A stretch of DNA of 64,000 nucleotides from Heligmosomoides polygyrus polygyrus (Eukaryota > Nematoda > Chromadorea > Rhabditida > Heligmosomidae). Location of the stretch: assembly GCA_947396885.1 (NCBI GenBank), contig OX377205.1:24849407-24913406 (forward strand), read 5' to 3'. The stretch's first letter is position 1. Each line of letters opens with the position of its first letter. The translations under genes and the position numbers were made by a program. The notes beneath the pieces were generated by a model. The model was not told where the DNA came from. It ran no database searches and worked only from the letters and a program-made list of their open reading frames with translations. Shown piece after piece: positions 21,601 to 30,654 of the stretch.

Positions 21601-24006
21601 ATGCACTTCGACAAGTATACGACATCGGTACGGTATTTTCTTGTTTCCTTCCTAAAGTCCAAAAAAGCTTGTGATGACTGCAGGGTGGCCCATTAATATT
21701 CTGCAACATCTGCCAAACTCGCTCAGGGGCGCCTTTCCTTGAATCCTTAAACAACTAATACGTAGTGCAAGTAGTACTACATACAGTTCTTATAATTGTC
21801 GAAGAAAAGATAGTTTCTCGCAATTGACATGTTTTAAAAAGGCAAAATGAGGCGTGAATAATAAGGATACTCTTCTGGGGAACCCAATGGCATCAAAATA
21901 TTGGCTCAGCATAGTAATTTTTCGGCCTTCAATTATTCCTCTCCCACTTCGCAGATCTTTGCTTTAAAAAGTGAAAATCAGTAAAAACCTTCAGCCACGA
22001 GACATAAAAAGTAAGCAGTATCTCTTTCAAACTTAGCGCTGTTATTGAGGAATAAAATGCATATTGATGGTAAGGTAGCTTTAGCAGTAACAATAAAAAG
22101 ACGTAGTAGCGGTTCCCTGTTCATCTGCCCGACTTCGTAGCTGCAGAAGTGTAACCTTGAAACTCTTTCAACTTTGCTTTTTAGACACTCTTCGTTTATG
22201 CTTTTTAGAAAGAAGCCTGCTCAATACAGCACTGAAAGGCAGAAATTCAGATATGCTCTGTTTGATAGGAACTAAGGGCAAAATTCCGTAAGAGGTCTGC
22301 AAAGCTACATCCGAACCCCCCCCCCCCCAGATGGAAAGAAGTTGACCATTATGAATAAACCGCTTCCTCCTGTTTCAAGCTCTATCGAATCTGTTCCACT
22401 TTAAACGTTACTATACGACTAAATTTTTATTGGAGTGATTATGGGCCACTTGTAACATAACGACGGGGAAAAAACTTGACTGCCCAGATGGGCAAACTCT
22501 CGTATGTACCAAACACATCTAATAGTTGTACACTTCTCTCACTATCGGGTCATAGAATTTCCTGGCCAGAGGCTAGCTATCCTCACCCCTATGAATTTGC
22601 AATCGGCGATAGCAGTAACAGTTATGGTAACGAGGAATGTCTAGAGTAGCTGTGTACCCGACACGCACGCAGTGCTCCCAACGTAGAAATCCTGACGTTC
22701 AGGGAAAAAGAGGCGAGAATTTGATATCATGTATCAGTTGTACCAGTTTGACCTCAAATTTCACCGGACACTTCTCAAATCAAATTGGGCACCCCTTTAA
22801 GTAAAGTTGACGTTTTCGAGATCGAGCTGAAGCTCTTTCAAATCAAGACGAACTTTTTTAAATTGAACTAGAGCCGAGGAGGTTAGAATTAGTTTTGTTT
22901 AAGGAGAATTTAATGCGACTTTCTTTGAAATTTCGAAAATTCACCTGCCTCCATAAGTCAACACGTTGTCTTGAACTTATAAATTTTTAGTTTTTCAAAG
23001 AAAAATAATGATTTTTATTAGCCGATTTTAAAGTGCAGGAAGTTTTAAAATGCGGCCATTTTTATTGCTAAAAAATAGTCTGTCTCATGCACCCGTACGG
23101 TACATCGCGATTTTTTAGATTGATAGCAACAATTCTGTTTTTGGTTGTTGTTTAATGCTAATGGTGCAGCAAGGACATTTGCGGAGAACTCGCATATCTT
23201 TATTTTACTGCTTTAAGAGAACGGGGTTAGACTATCATTCCATGAAATTTTGCGTCGAGCTAGACGAGTGCATGGCACAATCTCCTTTTCAATACGCTAA
23301 ATTTGCTGCCTCACTGCTCTTATAAAACAATGTAAACTGTTATTTCTCATATAAAATATCGTTTTAAATTTGATAAATTCGGACAGTGTGCTCAATTTTT
23401 GGGATGGAGTAAAAGTTTCCTTATCAGTCATAGTTGGTTTTCCTTAAAGAAAAGTAATTTAACCGCTTCGTCTTTAGTTTCTCATTTTCTTATCGTTCCT
23501 TTTTTCATTCTATCATCGTTTTGAGATATCCATCTTATCCAAGGAGAGTATATTAAGCTAACCCACGTACATGTCGAATGTGGGCCCAAATCCCAAACCG
23601 TCCGGTCGAGGCCGACCTTCACTCTTTAATCTCTAATCTGTAGTGAGCAACAATGTGGTTTCAGATGCCTATGTCGACAGCAGAGTCCACCAGTGAAATT
23701 GCAGAAGAGCTCGGTTCGTCAACTCGAGCTCCAGAGGAGGTGACGGCGACGGAGACGCCGATGCTGACGACGTCACCGCACAGGACGACGGAGATCGTCT
23801 TCTTCACGCACACCCGTCCGACGACGTTCCGCGACCCGAAGTGCCGCGACATGCGCTACTCGTGCGCGTTCTGGCTGCAGCACAACCCGTCCGTCTGCGC
23901 CGAGCAGCTGTCGTTCATGAAGGCGCAGTGCGCGTACACCTGCAAGTTCTGCATCTCCGAGCTCGACCTCGCCGAGGAGGCGCTGTTGCAGAGGAGTCGG
24001 TCTTAA
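3157..24006 (+). CDS. Secreted zinc carboxypeptidase (M14) with C-terminal ShKT domain; multi-exon gene
   Basis: The gene encodes a secreted metallocarboxypeptidase, which in this family cleaves C-terminal residues from proteins using one zinc ion. Domains in order are a signal peptide, an M14 propeptide, the M14 catalytic domain, a Thr/Pro-rich linker and a ShK-like six-cysteine domain; the spliced product is about 645 residues. Exons read: 3157-3348, 8187-8323, 8384-8434 (uncertain), 16832-17010, 17067-17174, 17242-17364, 17460-17574, 19823-19895, 19965-20103, 20155-20239, 20295-20381, 20444-20514, 20656-20743, 20807-20905, 20982-21060 and about 23694-24006. All junctions from exon 4 to 15 keep frame with GT/AG borders; exon 3 to 4 does not (see findings). 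Zinc ligands and catalytic residues are visible: HAREW, DLNRNF, LHSY and VELRP. C. elegans has several M14 proteins of this layout, including suro-1, but I cannot assign orthology. The introns are unusually large and packed with transposons. Confidence 0.9.
4130..5265. repeat. Inverted-repeat (foldback) element with a tRNA-SINE inside
   Basis: The left arm (about 4130-4205, gtcaaattggacactcttct) is repeated in inverted orientation at about 5138-5265 (agaagagtgtcaaatttgaa). The AT-rich flanks inside each arm are also partly symmetrical. The core contains a tRNA-like SINE head at 4611. It lies in intron 1 of the carboxypeptidase gene. A related arm without its partner occurs at 22775-23060. No transposase is encoded, so this is a non-autonomous element of unknown class. 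Confidence 0.5.
4611..4672 (+). repeat. tRNA-derived SINE head with A- and B-box-like sequences
   Basis: The sequence starts with an A-box-like TGGCGTAGAGCATT and has a perfect B box, GGTTCGAGTCC, in a T-arm of GCGGG/CCCGC. It ends in TGGCGCT with no matching 5' acceptor strand, so it is not a working tRNA. The body that follows (about 4675-4790: gacaacctcgatagcagcc, then tgagacttaaggaaac) resembles 9246-9345, supporting a dispersed RNA polymerase III SINE rather than a single tRNA pseudogene. Confidence 0.55.
6170..6620 (+). pseudogene. CR1/jockey-type LINE, reverse transcriptase C-terminal fragment
   Basis: Two frames carry recognisable pieces of the C-terminal thumb of a non-LTR reverse transcriptase: [17 protein letters not shown], then [16 protein letters not shown], then [18 protein letters not shown] with HKVVHF. 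The same motif order occurs in the minus-strand LINE at 27230-28319. It is 5'-truncated and shifted in frame, so it is a dead copy. Its own 3' tail is probably the (AAAT)n run at 7246-7268. Confidence 0.7.
6627..6685 (-). repeat. (TTTA)n microsatellite
   Basis: About 15 TTTA units interrupt the plus-strand LINE. The orientation is opposite to that LINE's own tail, so this is probably the poly-(TAAA) tail of a second, minus-strand LINE copy that landed here. The stretch 6690-7245 shows no other feature that I recognise. Confidence 0.6.
7246..7268 (+). repeat. (AAAT)n LINE tail
   Basis: A short AAAT run on the plus strand downstream of the plus-strand CR1-like fragment. It fits the tandem tail of that element. 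Confidence 0.45.
7560..7605 (-). repeat. (TTTA)n run
   Basis: Imperfect TTTA run directly before the 28-bp minisatellite. It is probably another minus-strand LINE tail. Confidence 0.5.
7630..7713. repeat. 28-bp minisatellite, three units
   Basis: Three head-to-tail units beginning actacatatttataaac: 7630-7657, 7658-7685 and 7686-7713. The third differs by one base. It lies in intron 1 beside a TTTA run. No function is apparent. Confidence 0.85.
8187..8434 (+). CDS. Carboxypeptidase exons 2 and 3: propeptide
   Basis: Exon 2 (8187-8323) follows TTTCAG and reads [17 protein letters not shown] through [16 protein letters not shown], the globular part of an M14 propeptide, ending at a GTGAGC donor with two bases carried. 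Exon 3 is less certain: 8384-8434, from the AG at 8382-8383 to a strong GTAAGT donor, reads [13 protein letters not shown] in frame with exon 2. Its 3' phase does not fit exon 4 as I read it. Either the donor differs, a small exon is missing, or there is an indel. Confidence 0.7.
8706..8888. mobile_element. MITE, copy 1 of the GGGCCAGATTCAT family
   Basis: It has terminal inverted repeats of about 24 bp: gggccagattcatcaacgac at the left, and the same sequence with one change, inverted, at the right (8865-8888). An internal hairpin lies around aagcgacacggtgag. Similar elements are at 11430-11596 and, partly, 18324-18810. It carries no coding sequence and lies in intron 3. Confidence 0.75.
9246..9345 (+). 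repeat. SINE-body-like repeat
   Basis: It shares a run of short blocks with the SINE body at 4675-4790 (acctcaacaacagccg and tgaggcctaaagaaa against acctcgatagcagcc and tgagacttaaggaaa). No tRNA head is recognisable here. Confidence 0.4.
9490..9990 (-). pseudogene. RTE-type LINE reverse transcriptase relic
   Basis: The reverse complement, with several stops and shifts, encodes fragments such as [19 protein letters not shown] and [12 protein letters not shown] text typical of the C-terminal region of RTE-clade reverse transcriptases. It is clearly related to the relic at 24880-25505, sharing for example the block gtctgcgaagcg and gcccacctaattttcgac. It is non-functional and lies in intron 3. 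The next stretch, 9991-10670, has open frames but no family that I recognise. Confidence 0.6.
11300..11429 (-). pseudogene. hAT transposase C-terminal dimerisation-domain fragment
   Basis: The minus strand reads [20 protein letters not shown], the hallmark block of the hAT C-terminal dimerisation region, followed by [16 protein letters not shown]. The coding similarity starts exactly where the MITE at 11430-11596 begins, so the MITE insertion broke the gene. The catalytic domain is missing. Confidence 0.8.
11430..11596. mobile_element. MITE, copy 2 of the GGGCCAGATTCAT family, nested in hAT
   Basis: Left end gggccagatttatcaatgac, right end gtaagtcgttggtgaatccg followed by gccc: inverted copies of each other and close to the element at 8706-8888. 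It shares the internal cgcttgataagtcgcgctat block with copy 1. Confidence 0.75.
12331..13299. other. Intron 3 sequence with no recognised feature
   Basis: Read on both strands. Several short open frames occur but none resembles a known protein. The flank of the hAT insertion (about 10400-10680 joined to 12331-12640) may itself be an older repeat, because it is locally less AT-rich and keeps open frames on both sides, but I cannot name it. Confidence 0.3.
13300..13490. mobile_element. Hairpin MITE of 191 bp
   Basis: The termini gggcccgttcatacttc (13300-13316) and gaagcatgaacagaccc (13474-13490) are inverted repeats with two mismatches. Almost the whole interior also folds back: agagcgaccgatgttgtgtg at the left mirrors the gtcgcccc/ctacatccgt region at the right. 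It is non-coding. Confidence 0.7.
14256..15446. mobile_element. Tc1/mariner-like TIR element carrying a LINE fragment
   Basis: The left end cagggtgtctcaaaaatgta (14256) lies directly after TA. The right end, read inverted from 15446, is cagagtgtctccaaaaaatg. The inverted similarity runs about 75 bp inward through gtttgaaaggtgataacttt. The interior does not encode a transposase but minus-strand RTE endonuclease fragments. A related terminus is at 54368. The element is non-autonomous. Confidence 0.75.
14330..15377 (-). pseudogene. RTE-type LINE apurinic endonuclease relic inside the TIR element
   Basis: Read right to left on the minus strand, pieces in order are [20 protein letters not shown] and [20 protein letters not shown] (15377-15114), then [20 protein letters not shown] (15019-14800), then NVDGE-free linker text and [18 protein letters not shown] (about 14640-14580). 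GDLNGHVG and the RPLICTLKI block are endonuclease motifs of RTE-clade elements. Multiple frame changes show that it is dead. Confidence 0.7.
15447..16831. other. End of intron 3, no recognised gene
   Basis: A 163-codon minus-strand open frame (16160-16651) has no motif that I recognise and lies between transposon relics, so I do not call it a gene. The rest is AT-rich intron. Confidence 0.3.
16832..17574 (+). CDS. Carboxypeptidase exons 4-7: N-terminal half of the catalytic domain
   Basis: Exon 4 (16832-17010) contains [20 protein letters not shown], the start of the M14 domain. Exon 5 (17067-17174) carries [17 protein letters not shown], whose His and Glu in HxxE are zinc ligands. Exon 6 (17242-17364) reads [16 protein letters not shown]. 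Exon 7 (17460-17574) has [12 protein letters not shown] and [15 protein letters not shown]; the NR pair binds the substrate carboxylate. Introns of 56, 67 and 95 bases separate them, each with a consensus acceptor. Phases agree throughout, and one base is carried to exon 8 across the mariner-containing intron. Confidence 0.93.
17707..19466 (-). pseudogene. Mariner transposon relic in intron 7
   Basis: The TIRs are ttaggctgaccgggaagt at 17707, after TA, and the inverse of ttaggttggccggaaagt ending at 19466. Minus-strand transposase pieces in order are [20 protein letters not shown] and [10 protein letters not shown] (19352-18861), DEKWVL-like text, [10 protein letters not shown] (about 18320), [19 protein letters not shown] (18119-18060) and a shifted C-terminus. 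The order is that of a DDD transposase. A 490-bp element is inserted in the middle; without it the length would be about 1270 bp, normal for mariner. Frameshifts make it inactive. Confidence 0.85.
18324..18810. mobile_element. GC-rich hairpin element inserted in the mariner relic
   Basis: An inverted repeat of about 85-95 bp pairs 18479-18580 (gggttttgctccgctgccaa) with 18665-18752 (ttggcagtgaagtaaaaccc, inverted). The loop is GC-rich and has the palindrome-like pieces gctattctctcccc and gggcgagaatagc. The outer left end, gggccggattcatggacgac, matches the MITE family at 8706 and 11430; the outer right end near 18795-18810 is a weaker match. The element separates mariner codons for RRRSA from those for WVDDDES. 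Confidence 0.65.
19823..21060 (+). CDS. Carboxypeptidase exons 8-15: C-terminal half of catalytic domain and Thr-rich linker
   Basis: Exons are 19823-19895 ([22 protein letters not shown]), 19965-20103 ([34 protein letters not shown]), 20155-20239 ([16 protein letters not shown]), 20295-20381 ([20 protein letters not shown] then VELRPEYE), 20444-20514 ([20 protein letters not shown]), 20656-20743 ([20 protein letters not shown]), 20807-20905 and 20982-21060 ([20 protein letters not shown]). The third zinc ligand is the His of LHSY and the catalytic base the Glu of VELRP. All seven introns obey GT/AG and phases join exactly. The last two exons form a low-complexity linker towards the ShKT domain. 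Confidence 0.93.
21061..23693. other. Intron 15, about 2.6 kb
   Basis: No coding sequence is supported. It holds a 13-base C run at about 22316-22328 and, at 22775-23060, a copy of the inverted-repeat family seen at 4130-4380 (caaatcaaattgggcaccc, ctctttcaaatcaagacgaa). An additional small carboxypeptidase exon cannot be excluded. Confidence 0.5.
22775..23060. repeat. Single arm of the 4130-5265 inverted-repeat family
   Basis: It matches 4130-4380 in the same orientation over several blocks, including the AT-rich part (gaatttaatgcgactttctttgaaatttc resembles the sequence around 4270). No inverted partner is seen nearby. Confidence 0.45.
23694..24006 (+). CDS. Carboxypeptidase last exon: linker and ShKT domain
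   Basis: From an AG at 23692-23693, which restores the frame with exon 15, to the stop at 24004-24006. It reads a Thr/Glu-rich linker, then [39 protein letters not shown] and a final Cys: six cysteines in the spacing of the ShK-like domain that nematodes attach to many secreted enzymes. It is a domain of a secreted peptidase, not evidence of a toxin. Composition is strikingly GC-rich. The acceptor is uncertain; TTTCAG at 23659-23664 is stronger but out of phase. Confidence 0.85.
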
Positions 24007-24347
24007 TGCTCTCCCACTGTGTTAGGTGCGCTATCATATTCCGAGCGTAGTGATGTTTTGTTCGCTATTTATGCACATTCCTTGCGTTCACCGATTCACT
24101 GACGGGTAGCAGTGCGTTACGTTCGGTAGATTAGTTGTTGCTTTTTCCTGTAAATTAGTGCTTGTTCGTAGTTATTTGTTTAGTGCAGCCGTTGCTGAAC
24201 TTCTGTGTATATGTATCAGTTTGCTCAAAACCCTCGCAGCGAGGCCTCTACGGTCTCTTGTTCAGGTCGTTCATACCAGCTAATGTCCCTCACTCCTCGA
24301 CACTTCCCCATGTCTTGCCTTCGCCTTGATTCACTTGCGAATTTACT

Positions 24348-24353
24348 AATAAA
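24348..24353 (+). terminator. Poly(A) signal AATAAA of the carboxypeptidase gene
   Basis: Canonical AATAAA 342 bases after the stop codon, followed by a T-rich stretch. It is the first full match downstream of the gene. Confidence 0.65.
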
Positions 24354-24879
24354 ATTGTTAACATTAGTTGTCTACCAGGTCTAGTTGTCGAATCTCAGGG
24401 GAATAATCCGATTTTTTGATGAACAGTAACATAAGAAGGGATGACTTTACAAATTGGAAAACTTCCTGTAGAGATCTCATGAGGTTGGTTCAAAATCCGT
24501 AAAGAGTGTCACCATGTATTTTATTTTTAAATTTATTTCAATTTGAATAAAGGGCGGCACATAAATAAAAGGCGGCATAAATCCAAGCATCCTTTTCACT
24601 TTTACGGAATGTCCTGGAGGCTAACTGCGTATTTGGCCCTAACAATGACTTGTAGTAGCCAGCCGGTGGACAAGTCAGCGTTTTCTCCTTTTCAAACAGG
24701 TCTGGCACTAACTCATAGACCCAGGAAAGTTGGAGAGCTTATTGACCTGGGCAGGATACCCGCACAACGAACCTCTATCTCGAGTGCGTGCAGTGTACAG
24801 TTGACGCCTCCTCTGACGCCTCAACAGCAATAGGAACCAATATAGGAACCAAAGGAAATCCGAACCAAGAACATGGAAT

Positions 24880-25505
24880 CGGCTTCATAGGACTGTCGGC
24901 GTCCAATCGGTGTGACGACTATCGTCCAGTAGGTGTCTGCGATTCCTGGCCAGCCCACCTAATTTTTGACGACTTTGCCCATGTGACAGCGTTTATAACA
25001 AAGGTCGGAACTTCGAAGGACCTCAAATCGGCAGGACGAGCCCATTACACGCTACGCGACGCTGATCTCTCATTCTGCTTTTGTATAGCCCAGGTCTCTG
25101 AAGCGTATATTAGAGCAGGAAGAACAATGGAATCGAATAGGTGGGCGCGGAGTCGGACGTTCTTCGTCTTGTTCACGACTTCTTCGACGCTCTTGAAAGC
25201 TCTCCAAGCCGCTCGTTTTCTGCTGGCCAGCTCTGGGCTAGATGGTTGGCCATGTTGACTTCGCGACCCGGATAGCTGGAGCACTCGAAGATGTTCGATC
25301 CGCTGAAAGAGAATAGGGCATCAAAAGCTCGCCCGTTTCTCATGAACATCGTCTTCGTAAGATTCAACTGCAGTTCAATGTTCCCGCATACACGATCGAA
25401 CTCGGCCAGCATTTGCTCGGCTTGGTTGATGCTCGGTGTCATGAGCGCGATGTCGTCAGCGAAGCGAAGATATTGCATTTGCCGGCCGTCGATCTTCATT
25501 CTCAT
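24880..25505 (-). pseudogene. RTE-type LINE reverse transcriptase relic
   Basis: The minus strand carries DGRQMQYLRFADDIALMTPS, where FADD is the catalytic motif, followed by NQAEQMLAEFDRVCGNIELQ and LNLTKTMFMRN. A shifted frame then gives RKRAAWRAFKSVEEVVNKTK and LPALIYASETWAIQKQNERS. The order matches RTE/BovB-type reverse transcriptase palm and thumb. It is related to 9490-9990. Frame breaks make it inactive. Confidence 0.8.
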
Positions 25506-25929
25506 GTTTTCCCCTGGTAAAAGTAACCCTTCCTACAAAGAAATTGGTGGCATTGATGCGCTTAGCCAATTACATACAGCATACAACCGTGACTTCGCGA
25601 CTTCATTTTGTCATCACTTAGTAACGTGCTGAATTGGCTGAGGTTAATATAAGTGAAGAAATTTGTCCTAATCTTTGTCTTTCCTTATTAGGTTGTTGCA
25701 GCAGTTCTGGATAATTTCAAAACACCACTTTTTTTTGGTTTTACACAAAAAAGCGGAGCACGTCAAGAGACGAAGTAACCGCCATCATATTCTATCACTC
25801 TTCTCCCCTTTCAGGCAAACTCCTGATCCCGTGGCTCAGGCTGCTCACCCTTGTCAATCCAGTGTCTGCTCCTCTTGACGTTGACGTGTACAGGTACCAC
25901 TTCTCATCTCAGTGATGATGGACTTCAGT

Positions 25930-26345
25930 CAACTACATGTGCGCTTGTACGAGAGCAACTGAGTGGCCACCTCAGCACGTCGCTGGCGGTCGTTCGGTGA
26001 GGTCATGGGGAACCCACTGTGCCAACTTCTGCACCTCGCTCAGACGATGTTGGTACCTGGCGATGGTGGCATAGTGCACACCCGGGTCCTGCGCAAGTTC
26101 ACAAGCAGCGCCGCGGGTCCGACTCAACCAGTTGTTGCAATCGGCCGTTGTCGACATCGGACTCACGTCCTGACCTGAACGAATCTTGAAGGTTAAAGTC
26201 ACCTTTGCAAAAGCCCTCTCCAAATGCACCATTGATGCGACGAAAGGAAGTGACTGCTGACTCACCAAATTTGAAGTCATGCAATAAGAGACCTCGGATG
26301 TTCTCCTTTGGAAGTTCCATTTTTCTAGAAGGAGTCAAGCGAGGG
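25930..26345 (-). pseudogene. Mariner transposase N-terminal relic
   Basis: Two minus-strand frames hold LLLHDFKFGESAVTSFRRIN with GAFGEG (26300-26215), NLQDSFRSGRESDVDN and then LAQWVPHDLTE (about 26010). This is the helix-turn-helix region and WVPHEL-like linker of a mariner transposase. The DDD catalytic domain is absent. Confidence 0.7.
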
Positions 26346-26946
26346 TTAGTAGCTAGCAATAATAGTAAACTCGTACATACCTGACCTCTTTACGTGAAAA
26401 GAGATAGGTTGCTATAAGATACCTTTAGTGAAAAAGCACATTCAAAAAATGGTGGGAGCTTTCGCAATAACCTATTAAGCTTGCTCCTGGATGTGAGTTT
26501 CGCCATTCGTAGCGCATTTATTGGGACCTATGGACTTGGGACCTTTTCAGTGCTGAATTTTCTGCAGCAAAAGAATTAGTAATCAGTTTAGGAGTAGCCT
26601 TCAAGCCAATCAATTCAATTTTTCGCCTTCTTAGCAGAATGTTATGCCGCGATACATTTTTCTCCCTGAACAAGCGACACCCTGAAAATCAAATATGTGA
26701 TCCGTAAAATCTAGTTTGTTTCAAATTCGTCGCTTTTCATAAAATTAAAATGTTTTCTTTTGGAAGATTGGCAACTTCTTGAAGTGAATTTTTAACACAT
26801 GAAACTTCGATGTTTGTTTTATATACAGCAATAATGTACGTACGCGTCAGTTTGCGCACAATGTGGGTAATTCCATGCCACCTATCCGACGCTACTCTCA
26901 AAGCAGCCGAAGCCCATGAGCTGCCCCTCCATCATTGTGCCAAAAT

Positions 26947-26948
26947 TT

Positions 26949-26992
<44 letters not shown>

Positions 26993-26993
26993 A
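26947..26993 (-). repeat. (TTTA)n, 3' tail of minus-strand LINE
   Basis: About 11 TTTA units. On the minus strand this is a (TAAA)n tail directly following the 3' UTR of the LINE whose reverse transcriptase lies at 27230-28319. Confidence 0.7.
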
Positions 26994-26999
26994 GACGTG

Positions 27000-28319
27000 A
27001 AGTATGATCACACATGTAAAATTAAGAAACCGAATGAAATTAAACATAAACAACTACGCAGCAACGTCTGGATGAACAATTAGCAAATAACTGCAAAGTG
27101 ATGTCTGCTAAATGTAACCAAAACAGTACAATCAGGGACGTGTTCCAGGAAAAAACTAAGAATTGACAATAACAGGTCACTTTATCAATAAGTTCACGGA
27201 AGGCCTGGACAGACAAGCCCAACGACATTTTGTCATCACTTGGTAAGTGTTGAATTGGTTGAGGTTCCTATAGGTGAAGAAATTTGTCCTAACCTTTGTC
27301 TTTGCAACCGCGACGTTAAGCCGTAGTTTACCTCTCATACATCTAGTCAACTGTACACCGAAAAACGAAAGTGGATCTATGGAGAGCCTCTGAGTTACAA
27401 TTTTGAACATCATGGTGAGATCAGTCTTTTTTCTTCTACTAGCCAGCGTTGGAAGGCCAAGTGCTTTTGTCCTTTCTAGGCCATTGGGCAGCTGCATGTA
27501 GTTGACATCATAACATCTCAAATAAAGCTTTCGGGAAAAACTGCTCTGAACGCTTTCCAAGAAATTGATATCCTTCTTTTATAGGTCGAACATAGGATTT
27601 ATAAACCCGTAAATATACGTGGGAATCCTTAGATCGTAGAAGCCTGAACAGAGTGTAGATGGTATAGTTCGCTTTCCCCACAAGTGTTCGGTAGTAACTG
27701 CTGAAGTCCAGGTTAGTATTAATCACGAAACCTAGGTCTCGATCTTCCCCTACAGGCATGAGAGTTGTGGATTGCAGTTTGTATGCAGCCCATGTCTCAC
27801 CCTTCGGATCAATTAGCATTCACATGGTCTTCTCCGCTGACAATGGAAGCTCCCACTGTTTGGACCAGTGGTCGGCATACTCAATTGCTGCTTGTAAATC
27901 ACTAACATCATCCATCCTTTTTATACAGTTGTAAAACTTTATGTCGTCTGCGTACATCTCGCATACCACACCAAACCGCGAAATGGCAGTAGGTAACTCA
28001 TACGTATATATAACAAATAGCAGAGGCGATAGAGCACACCACTGCGCGCAAGATATGAAGATGAGAACTCATCTTTCACACGTACTTGGTAGATTCTTTC
28101 CGAGAGGAAATCCTTGACCCATCTTATAATTCTGAAGTGTATGCCTAACGTCTCCATTTTGAAGAGTAATTTGGATATAGGGGCATTGTCAAAGGCCTTT
28201 CTACATGATGAGGAAAACGTCAACGATGGAATATGATTTTTTGAGGCTCCCAAAAGCAGGTCTGGACGAGGGCTTTCGATTGGCGAGTGTTTTACTTTCA
28301 ATATGATAGGGGTTATCAA
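27000..28319 (-). pseudogene. CR1-like LINE: reverse transcriptase relic and 3' UTR
   Basis: Minus-strand pieces in order: SCRKAFDNAPISKLLFKMET, WVKDFLSERIYQVRVKDEFS, then WAAYKLQSTTLMPVGEDRDL with GFVINTNLDFSSYYRTLVGK, then SFSRKLYLRCYDVNYMQLPN and LGLPTLASRRKKTDLTMMFK. These are the palm and thumb of a CR1/jockey-group reverse transcriptase. Several frameshifts are present and the FADD segment is damaged. It may be the 3' half of the same copy whose endonuclease and ORF1 are at 30880-32445, with other elements inserted between; that link is inference. Confidence 0.75.
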
Positions 28320-28453
28320 ATACTATTTTAGACGAATTTTAAGGAAACTCGTGAAGATTTTTTGAGGCTCGAGGTCACTGACATTGCAAAACGTTAGACC
28401 TTCATGACAAGAACAGTTATCAACATACTCATTCAGTCGTTATCACTCCCACC

Positions 28454-30180
28454 ATGTTAGAGTGGCTCAAGAAGTTTTGGTCAAAGGGAATAAGTCTTGA
28501 CGACACCTTCCACACCACTAGATGCAACATGAAATTGGCAACTTTAATGGTGACAGATGAGCGCGACCGTAGTCTGCCGTTAGGTAAAATTCTAAATCCT
28601 TGGACGTATGATATGAAGATAATACAAATTCATGTTTCAGCGTTCCCTCTCAGTGGAACGATGGCTTCTGCTGATGTTAAGAAACTATTCATAGAGGTGC
28701 GCAAACTAATGCCGACATTTTCACCACACTTGTTACGGATGAAGCACCGTGCTTCAACAACAGCTTCCGCGCCGTTTTTCCTGACGCCCTCACCAGGCTT
28801 CACTTCTGTCGCTTTCATATATGGCAGACATGGGAGCGCAAAACAAAAGAGCTTGTTGATGTAATACCTATTGCTCTTGTTCCTTTGTACATTGTCCTCA
28901 ACCTTAACAATACAAGAGACTTTAGGCATCCTCCTCCCGCACAACTAAATGTATTTGAAAGGAAGTTTGCTGAAATACTTGTTTTTCTTAAAGAAAAGGG
29001 TCAAACGGCGATGAGCGATTACTTGGAAAAGAACTATCTCGGTTGTTCCCCTTACATTTGCTCCATTCTATTGCAATAAACACTTTTGCATTCCTATAGG
29101 ACGTACCACTATATCGAGATGCTGTCCTTGACACAACGATGATAAGCGAGCGTTTTCGTCTGCACATCACAGACGAGTTCCTGCACCATAACGGCAACTC
29201 ACGCTTGGATGGTCTTGCTGATAAAATGTGTGGAGGATTTATCCGGTTCCATCGAAGTTAAAGTAATTTCATTTTCTAGTTCAGAGTGAAACAGATCTTC
29301 CTCCAAGAGCTTGACACCATGGTTTAACAATTCCAGGAACGTCGCCGCTTGGAACCTGCTCCTTCCGACTAGAAGAAACGCACAAGTGTCATTGGTAAGC
29401 TAGGGATATTTATAAAGGGAAGGAGGAGATGATCACCGAAGCTGATGAAAATCATTGGTATATTCTCAACAGGGACCGCCCGAAGACCTATGAGGTGTTT
29501 ATGGATGGCCAGTGTTATTGCCACCATACATAAGCTTTACGATTTTTCAGCAACTGTAGAAGTCGAAGGAAATTACTTACGAATTTAGAAAAACACTCAC
29601 TGCGTCAGTTGCAGGGTTTGCGCGTATACATAGAGGTGTACGTGCTTGGATAATTGCAGCGGAATTAGCTGCCACCATAGGCATGGCAAGAACACCGCCA
29701 AGCTCGCTACCAAACGCTGAACGCCATTAGAGACGTGAGGAGGGAAATACTAAGCATTTTAAAGTAACCACACATTGACACGGGGTATTTCTAGACCTAC
29801 GCTGTTGTGGAAGCCGCAGCAAAATCCTTGGCCAGAATGAACACGGATGAGGCCAAAATGAAGCTAGAAGAAATTCTTGCCCATTTGCTACTTGCTGCCG
29901 ACGTTGCTCAGCCGTATACCTCTACTTCGTACGCTCCTCGACCGGAGATGACACAAATTGAAGGGAAACCAAAAATTGCCAAAATCCCATTGCAACAGGT
30001 TCTTTTCGTCGGAGAGAATAACCTATTCTTAAAGTATACCATGCAACAAATTTTTCAGCGAATGAAAAAGACGCAACAGAAGAAACCTGCACCAGATCTT
30101 CACAAGGAAATGCAAGAGATGGCAGGTCGCGATACATGGCAGGTCACGACGCGCCAAGAAAGTGTCTCACGCCTCTAGTT
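28454..30180 (+). pseudogene. MULE (Mutator-like) transposase relic with SWIM-like region
   Basis: Spliced or broken segments on the plus strand: SLDDTFHTTRCNMKLATLMV and TDERDRSLPLG (28490-28590) form the start of a MULE catalytic domain. Then come SADVKKLFIEVRKLMPTFSP (28660-28720), a segment in another frame with DEAPCFNN and RAVFPDA (about 28735-28790), and LNVFERKFAEILVFLKEKGQ (28945-29010). A Cys/His-rich SWIM-like stretch is near 29510-29530, and a Lys-rich C-terminus of 123 codons at 29807-30178. The same order occurs in the MULE at 33043-35912. The N-terminal zinc fingers and TIRs were not found. Confidence 0.65.
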
Positions 30181-30313
30181 AATCTAGTTAATAATGTTGC
30201 ATTAATCTGATAACACTGAAAATCCTGCAATCTATTATGCCTTAATAATCAGACTACTTCACATAATCAACTGCCATACCTTGTTTATTTACACCTCGTT
30301 GAACCTTGTCAGA

Positions 30314-30319
30314 AATAAA
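30314..30319 (+). terminator. AATAAA after the second MULE relic
   Basis: Canonical poly(A) hexamer 136 bases after the last stop of the MULE C-terminal segment. It is probably that transposon's own signal. Confidence 0.45.
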
Positions 30320-30654
30320 CATTTCGACGTGAAAGACTAAAACATGAACAGATCGGTTGATGGTGTTGAAACAATTGATGTGATTCCAAGCAAAGCGATC
30401 ACTTTGGCGGACGTTAAGCGCCACTAATAGTTTTAAAACGACTCAGCAATCCCTCATGACTCTTTCGAAAACTTCCAATGTGTACACGTCAAACATTCAT
30501 ACGTGGCAACCACAGAAGAATCAAAAGAGTCAAGAATACGGCGGAATCATGGTAGAATATGGCACTTCAAGGTGTGTGGAAGATAAGGCGCACAGTGAGT
30601 GAGCCCGCTCAGAGCAGGAACAGCAGATTAGGCTGGACATCGGGTTGTCAGGGG

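Noticed and set aside
23841..24006. Toxin gene because of the ShK-like domain
   Set aside because: The six-cysteine domain is the last part of a secreted carboxypeptidase in one transcript; nematodes use ShKT domains widely in enzymes.
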